Positions 1 to 5,275 of a stretch of DNA of 7,858 nt are shown here, in pieces; the stretch's first letter is position 1; every line of letters starts with the position of its first letter. This stretch comes from an uncultured Schwartzia sp. (lineage in GTDB: Bacteria > Bacillota > Negativicutes > Selenomonadales > Selenomonadaceae), in NCBI GenBank assembly GCA_905372875.1, contig CAJPQU010000092.1, forward strand, positions 1-7,858. The letters are read 5' to 3'. The translations under genes were made by a program, and so were the position numbers. The notes below the pieces were generated by a model. It was not told where the DNA came from. It did not search any database and saw only the letters and a list, made by a program, of their open reading frames with translations.

Positions 1-259
1 CATAGAAAAAGAGGCGGTCCTGATAGCCTTTGAGTTCGAAGCCGTCATCGAAATGAAGCTCCGGGTGCTGCACCAGCACCGCCTGGCCCGCGGCGACGTT
101 TTTCGCCATGTCCATGAGTTCTCGTGCCTGCTCAGAGGATACCGCCCATTTCATGCTGAAATGCATGAGGAAGATGAATACGCTGAGAAACACCGCCATG
201 ATAATGGAATAATAGAGGGTAAGCTGCCATCGGCTGTGCCGAAATACGTTCGTGGTCAA
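1..259 (-). CDS. Sensor histidine kinase, N-terminal part (runs off left edge)
   Basis: Only the first 86 codons are in the window. Read on the minus strand, the frame opens with a TTG codon at 259-257, just after an in-frame TGA at 262-260. A GGAGTG Shine-Dalgarno sits about 7 nt upstream, inside the last codons of the response-regulator gene. The protein begins with a short basic cytoplasmic stretch (residues 1-12, containing RHSRWQ) and a clear transmembrane helix (about 13-34, LTLYYSIIMAVFLSVFIFLM). A soluble, probably extracytoplasmic segment follows. This is the usual N-terminal layout of membrane histidine kinases paired with OmpR-type regulators. The kinase core (HAMP, H-box, ATPase) lies outside the window, so the assignment rests on this topology plus position directly after the regulator gene. 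The stimulus is unknown. The TTG start and the 6-nt gap suggest translational coupling to the regulator. Confidence 0.8.
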   Translation of the reverse strand, partial: MTTNVFRHSRWQLTLYYSIIMAVFLSVFIFLMHFSMKWAVSSEQARELMDMAKNVAAGQAVLVQHPELHFDDGFELKGYQDRLFFY

Positions 260-265
260 TCAGGC

Positions 266-940
266 TCACTCCGCTTCCAGCTTATAACCGACGCCGCGGA
301 TGGTATGAATCATGGTTTTGCCGTCTCCTAAATCGAGCTTTTTGCGGATGAGTTTCACATAAGAATCGATATTGTTAGAGCTGACCTCGGATTCCAGCCC
401 CCAAATACGGTCGAGAATGATCTCTCTCGGCACCACAATGCCAAGATTTTGTGCCAGAAGATCAAAGATCTGAAATTCCCGGGGGGAGAGCTGAATGACC
501 TGATCCTGCTTCTTTAAGACCTTAGCGGTGCGATTCAGCGTAAATTCCCCCACCTGCACCACGTCTTGCTGAATCTTTTGGCTGCTGCGGCGCCCCAACG
601 CCCGCAGGCGGGCCAAAAGCTCCGCAACCTCAAAGGGTTTAACGAGATAATCGTCGGCACCGGCATCGAGTCCCGTCACTCGATCTTCCACCGCATCCCG
701 CGCTGTCAACATCAGGATCGCCTTCTCGTAGCCGCTTTCCCGAAGGCGGCGGCAGGCGTCCACGCCGCTCTCCCCCGGCATCATCCAGTCAAGGATCAGC
801 ACATCGTAATCGTCATAGGTAGCGTACTCGTATATTTCATCGCCCCGGGTCACCCACTCCACCGAGATGTCGTTTTTCTCCAACATGTACTTAATGAGCT
901 TGCCCAATTTCGCATCATCTTCGGCCAGCAGCACCTTCAT
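266..940 (-). CDS. OmpR/PhoB-family response regulator
   Basis: A DNA-binding response regulator of 224 residues, typical for the family. The receiver domain (about 1-115) has the acidic pair in LLAEDD (D8, D9), the phosphoacceptor D51 in LILDWMMPG, the switch Thr/Ala in LMLTAR (T79) and the conserved lysine in YLVKPF (K101). A winged-helix domain (about 128-222) follows, with LSPREFQIFDLLAQN, the recognition-helix region SSNNIDSYVKLIRKKL and the C-terminal hairpin IHTIRGVGYKLE. All key residues are present, so it should be phosphorylatable. An ATG two codons earlier (946) is in frame, but the GGGAGG ribosome binding site lies only 2 nt from it and 8 nt from the ATG at 940, so I chose 940. 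The gene follows holA by 70 nt on the same strand and precedes its kinase by 6 nt. I saw no convincing promoter of its own in the gap. Target genes cannot be deduced. Confidence 0.95.
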   Translation of the reverse strand: MKVLLAEDDAKLGKLIKYMLEKNDISVEWVTRGDEIYEYATYDDYDVLILDWMMPGESGVDACRRLRESGYEKAILMLTARDAVEDRVTGLDAGADDYLVKPFEVAELLARLRALGRRSSQKIQQDVVQVGEFTLNRTAKVLKKQDQVIQLSPREFQIFDLLAQNLGIVVPREIILDRIWGLESEVSSNNIDSYVKLIRKKLDLGDGKTMIHTIRGVGYKLEAE

Positions 941-1010
941 GATCATCGCCTCCCAATCTTTCTATCGCTGCTCCTATTCTGCCCGTACCGTCTGAAAAGG
1001 ACGTGAAGTA

Positions 1011-2066
1011 TCAGACCTTCCGGCGACAGAGGACAATAACCGCTTCCTCTAAAACCTCAGGCCCCGCCTGTCCAGTTTTCAGCGTATAATCAGCATTCGC
1101 CAGATGGAGAAAAACGCGGCGCAAAAGGGCAGCGTCATAAGACGGCGCGGCCTTCCCCACCTTCGCCGCGATGTAGGGATTGAGCTCCAGCGGCCCTCCT
1201 AAAGCCTTTCCCTGTAATCCCTGCGCCATATATTCTTTGGCCTGCCAGAGGGCTCGTACATGTCGTGCTAAACCGGCCAAGAGGAGCGGTAAAAAGACGC
1301 CGTCAGCGATCTGCCGCTCCAAAAGGATCAACGCCCGACGGACGTCCCGCGCGTCAACGGCGTCGAAGAGCGCAAACCCCGAAACCTCCGGCAAACTGGA
1401 AAAAGCGCGTTCCAAATCGGCTCTCGTAAATGTTTTCGCGTCGGTATAGAGCGCCAGCTTTGTTAATTCCTGATCTAAAAAGAACAGCGAAATCGGGCGC
1501 ATCAAACTTACCGCTCCCAGAAAATATTCCCGAGCGGCTCGGTCAAATTCCCGCCCCAATTCCATGAGCTTTTCCCGCAGCCACGCATCGATATTCCACG
1601 CCGTCACCGGATCGGCGTCCAGAATCAGGCCGACTTTCTGCACCGTTTTATAGATTTTTCGCCGTTTGTCCGCCTTGACCGACGTTTCAAAGACAGCGTA
1701 ATTCGTCGGCGGCATGGCGGCGAGGGTTGCCATGAGCCGTTCCATATCACGCTCGGAACGGCTCTGTTTTTTTCCTTCTTTATCCGGCACAGCCTTGCCC
1801 TCACTAAACAATCGTGTGCCCGAGAAGAGAAGGACCCGTTTCTCGGTAAAAAAAGGAGTCGTCGTAAGCCGCTCGATGACCTCGGGCACTGGACGATCCC
1901 CCTCCACCCGCTCCACCAGCTCGGGCCATATCGTCTCATTCGGGCAGATCGCTGTCAAAAGGCGCTGCCTGGCTCGCTCGATGAAATAAGGTTCTTCCCC
2001 CGTCAGGAGGTATACCTGGCAAAGACCCCGCTGCCGCAACGCGGCTATGAATTCTCCGTATTGCAC
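1011..2066 (-). CDS. holA: DNA polymerase III, delta subunit (clamp-loader subunit)
   Basis: A HolA-type delta subunit of 351 residues, close to the usual 340 or so. In this family the protein opens the beta sliding clamp as part of the clamp-loader complex in the cytoplasm. Supporting segments are VYLLTGEEPYFIERA near the N-terminus (about 16-30), TPFFTEKRVLLFSG (about 67-80), a long middle region with WLREKLMELGREFD, FALFDAVDARDVRRAL in the third domain, and the helical C-terminus with LNPYIAAKVGKAA and LANADYTLKTGQ. No Walker A motif is seen, as expected for delta. The open frame extends 23 codons further upstream, but GGGAGG lies 7 nt before a GTG at 2066-2064, and that start gives the canonical N-terminus, so GTG is preferred. 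The upstream extension would also cross the putative -10 box. The gene is divergent from the PAS-GGDEF gene and may be co-transcribed with the two-component genes. Confidence 0.93.
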   Translation of the reverse strand: MQYGEFIAALRQRGLCQVYLLTGEEPYFIERARQRLLTAICPNETIWPELVERVEGDRPVPEVIERLTTTPFFTEKRVLLFSGTRLFSEGKAVPDKEGKKQSRSERDMERLMATLAAMPPTNYAVFETSVKADKRRKIYKTVQKVGLILDADPVTAWNIDAWLREKLMELGREFDRAAREYFLGAVSLMRPISLFFLDQELTKLALYTDAKTFTRADLERAFSSLPEVSGFALFDAVDARDVRRALILLERQIADGVFLPLLLAGLARHVRALWQAKEYMAQGLQGKALGGPLELNPYIAAKVGKAAPSYDAALLRRVFLHLANADYTLKTGQAGPEVLEEAVIVLCRRKV

Positions 2067-2101
2067 GGCCCGTCCTCCCTTCCGCCCAAAGCTCCCTTTA
2101 T

Positions 2102-2130
2102 AGTATAGCGGGAAAAAGTCCTGAGGGGAA
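2102..2130 (-). promoter_or_regulatory. Possible sigma-A promoter of holA
   Basis: On the minus strand, TATACT (2107-2102) lies 17 nt downstream of TTCCCC (2130-2125). The -10 is good and the -35 matches only about half the consensus. It is placed about 35 nt upstream of the GTG start, with the GGGAGG site between them, which fits a short leader. Without an experiment this remains a moderate candidate. Confidence 0.4.
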
Positions 2131-2201
2131 GACACTACCTTACGGAATTTCCCGATGGGCCCTTAGGCCCGAAAACCTCTTCTCCTCTGGACTTTCCCCG
2201 A

Positions 2202-2230
2202 AAAATATTATAGTATGACTATAAATATTT
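2202..2230 (+). promoter_or_regulatory. AT-rich imperfect dyad, probable promoter/operator region of the PAS-GGDEF gene
   Basis: An AT-only island in otherwise GC-rich DNA holds an inverted repeat: TATAGT (2209-2214), spacer ATG, ACTATA (2218-2223). After a one-base offset the symmetry continues with AAAATAT on the left and ATATTTT on the right. It lies between holA and the divergent GGDEF gene. TATAGT, TATAAA (2220-2225) and TATTAT (2233-2238) are all possible -10 boxes for the plus-strand gene, but none has a good -35, so I do not fix a transcription start. The symmetry is what a dimeric regulator would bind. That reading is inference. Confidence 0.45.
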
Positions 2231-2242
2231 TGTATTATTCTT

Positions 2243-2262
2243 CTATGGCCACAACACCATAG
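2243..2262 (+). other. Leader hairpin upstream of the PAS-GGDEF gene
   Basis: CTATGG (2243-2248) and CCATAG (2257-2262) form a perfect 6-bp stem with an 8-nt loop, downstream of the AT-rich dyad and 16 nt before the AGGAGG ribosome binding site (2279-2284). It has no U-tract, so it is not a terminator. It does not match the c-di-GMP riboswitch (GEMM) layout, for which the leader is too short. Its function, if any, is unknown. Confidence 0.3.
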
Positions 2263-2293
2263 CTCCCAGACGCTCACTAGGAGGTATCGGATT

Positions 2294-3547
2294 ATGTATC
2301 AGGCTGCATCCCATTTTATCCTTGCGGGGCTCAGTCAAGAGTGGATCATCGCCATGCAAAACACGGTTCCCCCCGAAGGGTTCTCCAACACTTACGAAAT
2401 TGCCGCCACCATTCCGGATACCGTCCCGCCCGGCACTACAGCCGTCATCTTCGCCGATCCGGCCCTGGCGGATGACGACTTTCTGCGTCGGACAGCGGGA
2501 CCGGCGGCCCGTCTGATCCTTTGCACCGACGTTCCGGCCTGCCTGAACCAAAATGCCTTCACCATGCTGGACGACATCTGGCCCGCTACGGCGACAGCAG
2601 AAGTCGCCCGCTTCTACTTCTCCCGCCTCCTCCAAGACCTCAAAGAAAATAAAGAGGCCCGGCTGGATCATCTCTACTTGGAAACTGCCATAGAAAAGGA
2701 AGCTGACCTCATCTGGCTCAAAGGGGCCGACGGTACGTACCTGCGCGTCAACGACGCCTTTTGCCGCATAGCAGGCAAGGAACGCGCCGCCATCCTGGGC
2801 CATCGCTATGAGGATATCTGGGGCACAGCAGAAAACCCCGGCCAGCCGCCGGAAAAAATCGAATTCTCCGGCAAAGATTCTCTTCCTACCGGCATCGCCA
2901 ACGTCACGGAAGAGGCTGTTCCCAGCGTTTCCGGCCTGCTCCGCCTTCAAACCCTCCATCATCCGCTGACCGACGTCGACGGTAATGTCATCGGCACGGT
3001 AGGCATCGGCCGCGATGTGACTCAGCTGAGAAAATATGAACTCCGGTTGCGTCACGCCGCCAGCACCGACGAACTGACTGGTCTCGCCAATCGTCGGGCG
3101 TTCTTCGAATACATCATCCAAAATCGCGGCGACGCACCCTTGACGGTGGCTCGCCTCAAGCTCTCACATCTAAAGCACCTCAATGACACCTACGGTCCCC
3201 AAAAGGGTGACGAAGCCCTCATCGCCATGGCCGGTTTCCTGCGCCGCACCTTTGCCGACGCCGTTCTCTGCCGATTCGGCGGCGGTGAATTTCTCATCGG
3301 GCAGATCGGCGCGGAACTTTCCGTCGCCTTCAAGGAAAAATTTTTAGACATGCTGATTCACATCCGCCAGTGTTGTGACGCGGACAAGAATCCTCTATTG
3401 CACTCTGCCAACATGGGGATCACCGCCACCGACGACTCGCAGGTTCCACTGGATAAACTCATCCGGCAAAGTGACTTGGCTCTCTACTACGCCCGCAGCT
3501 TAGGCGAAGGTCAATGCTGCATCTTCTCCGAAATCATCAGCGAATAA
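2294..3547 (+). CDS. Pseudo-receiver/PAS/degenerate GGDEF protein
   Basis: A 417-residue cytoplasmic protein with no signal peptide or membrane helix. The ATG at 2294 has AGGAGG 9 nt upstream. Residues 1-115 alternate strands and helices like a receiver (strand ends at D55, T78 in LILCTD, DDIWP at 93-97) but lack the N-terminal acidic pair and the lysine before the proline. A helix (about 105-135) leads into a PAS domain (about 132-245: IWLKGADGTYLRVNDAFCRIAG, then VIGTVGIGRDVTQ). The GGDEF domain (about 255-415) begins with STDELTGLANRRAF. The signature motif is GGGEF (329-333), with Gly at the catalytic acidic position. The first metal-ligand Asp of the usual DxD segment is Lys (K289 in ARLKLSHLKHLND). 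Guanine-contacting N297 and D306 (GDEAL) are kept, and no RxxD I-site is present. Family knowledge predicts loss of diguanylate cyclase activity; GTP binding or sensing is inferred. It faces ompH across a bidirectional terminator. Confidence 0.88.
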   Translation: MYQAASHFILAGLSQEWIIAMQNTVPPEGFSNTYEIAATIPDTVPPGTTAVIFADPALADDDFLRRTAGPAARLILCTDVPACLNQNAFTMLDDIWPATATAEVARFYFSRLLQDLKENKEARLDHLYLETAIEKEADLIWLKGADGTYLRVNDAFCRIAGKERAAILGHRYEDIWGTAENPGQPPEKIEFSGKDSLPTGIANVTEEAVPSVSGLLRLQTLHHPLTDVDGNVIGTVGIGRDVTQLRKYELRLRHAASTDELTGLANRRAFFEYIIQNRGDAPLTVARLKLSHLKHLNDTYGPQKGDEALIAMAGFLRRTFADAVLCRFGGGEFLIGQIGAELSVAFKEKFLDMLIHIRQCCDADKNPLLHSANMGITATDDSQVPLDKLIRQSDLALYYARSLGEGQCCIFSEIISE

Positions 3548-3673
3548 CCGTTTACGTTGCCAGGAACCAAATGAGCTCTTTCGGACCGCCAGACCCGTAC
3601 GACTGCCAAGATTGCGACAACAATGCGAGAGCCGTATGGACAATAAAAAATCCTCAATTATACGTACTACCAC

Positions 3674-3723
3674 AAAAAGCGGTATGGCACCGACGTTTTC
3701 GCGTCGAAACCATACCGCTTTTT
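3674..3723. terminator. Bidirectional two-tier intrinsic terminator
   Basis: AAAAAGCGGTATGG (3674-3687) pairs perfectly with CCATACCGCTTTTT (3710-3723). Inside, after a 3/3 internal loop, CGACG (3691-3695) pairs with CGTCG (3702-3706) around TTTTCG. A-tract and T-tract flanks make it functional in both directions. It therefore serves both the plus-strand PAS-GGDEF gene, ending 126 nt before it, and the minus-strand ompH gene, ending 21 nt beyond it. The stretch 3548-3673 shows no gene. Confidence 0.9.
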
Positions 3724-3744
3724 ATCGGATTTCTGGCCCGTCGA

Positions 3745-4164
3745 TTATTTTACCTTAGCCACTACATCTGCCGTGAGATCGACGCCGCCGAAAAGCACCG
3801 CCCCCGCCTCGACCACGGTTTTAATGCCCTTTTCCTTCGCTACGTCAGCCACGGCCTTCCGGACTTTCTCCCGCACTGGAACCATGAGTTCCTCATCGCG
3901 CTGTGACAGCTGCTGGGTCAACTTCTGTTGAAGCGCAGCCCGCTCCACTTCTTCCATATCGGCCCCCTGGGTCTCAAACTGCTGCTGCAATTTATCCCGC
4001 AGAGCAGCCAGCTCCTTTTGGATGTTGGGCAGTTCCGGGCAGGCACCAAACACCGCGTTCAGCTGAACGTAGCCAATATCTGTCGACGCGGCCAAAGCGG
4101 AAGACGGCATGGCGCAAAAGAATGCGCCCCAAACAAGCGCTGCGGCGAGAAACAGTTTTTTCAT
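3745..4164 (-). CDS. OmpH/Skp-family periplasmic chaperone
   Basis: A 139-residue exported protein. It starts with a Sec signal peptide (MKK, hydrophobic 4-19, AxA-type site near SSALAA, cleavage about residue 25-26). The mature part opens with the OmpH strand IGYVQLNAVF, continues with a charged coiled coil rich in Gln, Glu and Lys (about 45-110), and ends with the family's closing strands TVVEAGAVLFGGVDLTADVV. Skp/OmpH proteins hold unfolded outer-membrane proteins in the periplasm, so the gene supports a diderm host. It is somewhat shorter than E. coli Skp (about 160), mainly through a shorter coiled coil. The start has AGGAGA about 7 nt upstream. The 88-nt gap to the YbjN gene holds no good promoter that I can see, so the two are probably co-transcribed. 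No bamA or lpxD neighbour is present, so this may be a stand-alone paralogue. Confidence 0.85.
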   Translation of the reverse strand: MKKLFLAAALVWGAFFCAMPSSALAASTDIGYVQLNAVFGACPELPNIQKELAALRDKLQQQFETQGADMEEVERAALQQKLTQQLSQRDEELMVPVREKVRKAVADVAKEKGIKTVVEAGAVLFGGVDLTADVVAKVK

Positions 4165-4252
4165 AGAATCGTCTCCTGTTATCCATAATTTTATAGAAAA
4201 GGAACACGGCGTATATCCGCGCCTCGTCTACCCTACAGGCCTTTCCGGCAAT

Positions 4253-4828
4253 TTATTTTTTCTTGGCCGCCGGCGCGTCTCCATTCTCGATCGCGCTGTC
4301 CCGCGACCAGACAATCCGCATGAAGTCTTCGTAAACGCTGTCCAAATGCTGGACGAGAACGCTGAGCATGAGCTGGATCATCTTGCAGTCAAAGGTCGCG
4401 TCCACAAAAGGCAGGCAGATATCCAGATAAACTAAGCCGTCGGGGCGCAGGTAATACTTGAAGATCTTGTATTTGAGATTGAGATCATTGATGTACTCGG
4501 CCACTCGGTCACGCTTATCAGCCGCGATGCCGGACACAATCTGAGTCCGAATCAGGGTAAAGACGCTGGTGTCGATAAAAATAGCCATGGGCAGAATCTG
4601 CCCTTTTGTTTCTACCCGCGAACGGAATACCACCGTTTGATACTCGTCATCCAATGTCTCCGTGCTGAATACATTGATATCGTTTTCCATCAAAAACTCT
4701 TGAAACTGGAGCGCCTTGGCGTTCGTTTCCACACCTTTCCCCCGTGGTGCAGACGCTTTTACCGACTTTTCTTTTCCCGTCGTGTTTTCTTCCCCAGACG
4801 CTTTCGCGTCGTCCCGTTTCGTTGCCAT
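4253..4828 (-). CDS. YbjN domain-containing protein
   Basis: A 191-residue protein with a charged, low-complexity and probably disordered N-terminus (1-40, rich in Lys, Ala and Glu). A YbjN-like domain follows (about 40-175): LQFQEFLMENDINVF, the strand-rich FRSRVETKGQILPMAIFID, YINDLNLKYKIFKYYLRPDG, LVYLDICLPF and the C-terminal helix QHLDSVYEDFMRIVW. It ends in a lysine-rich tail. YbjN proteins adopt a fold like type III secretion chaperones and are linked to stress or regulatory roles; the biochemical function is not settled. The open frame reaches 18 codons further upstream, but that part covers the -10 box and would precede the predicted transcript. The ATG at 4828 has GGGGAGG 8 nt upstream, so it is the better start. 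Own promoter at 4862-4890; ompH follows 88 nt downstream on the same strand. Confidence 0.82.
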   Translation of the reverse strand: MATKRDDAKASGEENTTGKEKSVKASAPRGKGVETNAKALQFQEFLMENDINVFSTETLDDEYQTVVFRSRVETKGQILPMAIFIDTSVFTLIRTQIVSGIAADKRDRVAEYINDLNLKYKIFKYYLRPDGLVYLDICLPFVDATFDCKMIQLMLSVLVQHLDSVYEDFMRIVWSRDSAIENGDAPAAKKK

Positions 4829-4861
4829 TTCTTTTCCCTCCCCAAAGATGAATTCTTCTTT

Positions 4862-4890
4862 ATTATACACAGCAACCGTCAAAAGGCCAA
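4862..4890 (-). promoter_or_regulatory. Sigma-A promoter of the YbjN-ompH unit
   Basis: On the minus strand TTGGCC (4890-4885) and a perfect TATAAT (4867-4862) are separated by 17 nt. Transcription would begin near 4855, leaving a leader of roughly 27 nt that contains GGGGAGG before the ATG at 4828. It lies just past the stop codon of the small membrane protein gene, so read-through from that gene could add to expression. Confidence 0.75.
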
Positions 4891-4901
4891 GATAGACTAC
4901 T

Positions 4902-5117
4902 TCATTTTAATTTATTCCGCATCTGATCCAAGAGACCACGCAGCGGACCGCGCGCCAAAAGCCAGATGACGACAGCCAAAAGGAACCAGCCGGCCAGATG
5001 CAGCCCCGCCCACCATTTCAAATTCTGTAAGCCGCCGTCCTCCCAGCAGCGCATCATGATGGAGCCGCTGGACAATAAAAACGCCGTCAGCCAGTATAAG
5101 ATCCAAAATTGCTTCAC
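4902..5117 (-). CDS. Small two-helix membrane protein, unknown function
   Basis: I do not recognise the family. With the GTG start at 5117-5115 it has 71 residues: KQFWILYWLTAFLLSSGSIM (helix 1, about 3-21), a short loop CWEDGGLQNLK, a Trp-rich second helix AGLHLAGWFLLAVVIWLLA (about 37-55), and a basic C-terminus (RGPLRGLLDQMRNKLK) probably on the cytoplasmic side. Starts at ATG 5123 and ATG 5159 are also in frame. The AGGGGAG site is about 2 nt from the first of these and about 7 nt from the GTG, while 5159 lies almost at the predicted transcription start without a ribosome binding site. GTG is therefore preferred. Good promoter and ribosome binding site, plus composition that makes sense as membrane helices, argue that it is a real gene. 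No function can be assigned. Confidence 0.68.
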   Translation of the reverse strand: MKQFWILYWLTAFLLSSGSIMMRCWEDGGLQNLKWWAGLHLAGWFLLAVVIWLLARGPLRGLLDQMRNKLK

Positions 5118-5167
5118 GCACATTCTCCCCTCTGCCCTCGTGGGGTAAAATACTGTCATTGTTTTAT

Positions 5168-5196
5168 ATTGTACACCAGAAGTGTGGCGGCGGCAA
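5168..5196 (-). promoter_or_regulatory. Sigma-A promoter of the small membrane protein gene
   Basis: On the minus strand TTGCCG (5196-5191), a 17-nt spacer, then TACAAT (5173-5168). Transcription would start near 5161, giving a leader of about 44 nt before the GTG at 5117. The -35 box is only 4 nt from the -35 box of the opposite promoter. Confidence 0.65.
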
Positions 5197-5200
5197 ATTC

Positions 5201-5229
5201 TTGAATCCCCCGGTCCGCTCTGCTATACT
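5201..5229 (+). promoter_or_regulatory. Extended -10 sigma-A promoter of the alkD-like/nlpC unit
   Basis: TTGAAT (5201-5206), a 17-nt spacer, then TATACT (5224-5229) preceded by TGC, the extended -10 element. The predicted transcript begins near 5236, about 40 nt before the ATG at 5276, and its leader includes a 7-bp hairpin. Confidence 0.75.
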
Positions 5230-5242
5230 GAAACATAGAGCA

Positions 5243-5261
5243 TCACCGCTGTACGCGGTGA
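5243..5261 (+). other. Leader hairpin next to the ribosome binding site
   Basis: TCACCGC (5243-5249) and GCGGTGA (5255-5261) form a perfect 7-bp stem with a 5-nt loop. The stem ends 1 nt before the GGGAG ribosome binding site (5263-5267). There is no U-run, so it is not a terminator. It could stabilise the mRNA 5' end or tune translation initiation of the alkylation repair gene. The hairpin is seen; the role is inferred. Confidence 0.45.
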
Positions 5262-5275
5262 AGGGAGCATCTTGC

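Noticed and set aside
566..1006. A 146-codon plus-strand open frame over the response regulator
   Set aside because: It is the complement of well-conserved receiver codons and has no motif of its own.
990..1016. GTCTGA/TCAGAC inverted repeat overlapping the holA stop codon, considered as a holA terminator
   Set aside because: Only 6 bp with a 15-nt loop and no following T-run on the minus strand, so read-through into the response regulator seems likely.
2157..2170. GGGCC-CTTA-GGCCC palindrome in the holA/GGDEF intergenic region
   Set aside because: A short 5-bp stem without T-run and not placed against a promoter box; I could not give it a role.
2241..2293. c-di-GMP riboswitch upstream of the GGDEF gene
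   Set aside because: The leader is too short and lacks the conserved GEMM core; only a simple 6-bp hairpin is present.
2243..3121. A 292-codon open frame on the minus strand opposite the PAS-GGDEF gene
   Set aside because: It lies entirely against a gene with clear PAS and GGDEF motifs, has no recognisable domain and a composition typical of a GC-rich shadow frame; I saw no convincing ribosome binding site or promoter for it.
3640..3670. TATAAT on the minus strand near 3656-3661, considered as an antisense promoter into the GGDEF gene
   Set aside because: No acceptable -35 box at 16-18 nt and it lies just past the ompH terminator; an isolated AT-rich match is expected by chance.
3514..3906. 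A 130-codon plus-strand open frame crossing the end of the GGDEF gene, the terminator and ompH
   Set aside because: It reads through a strong terminator and the complement of OmpH codons; no sensible protein features.
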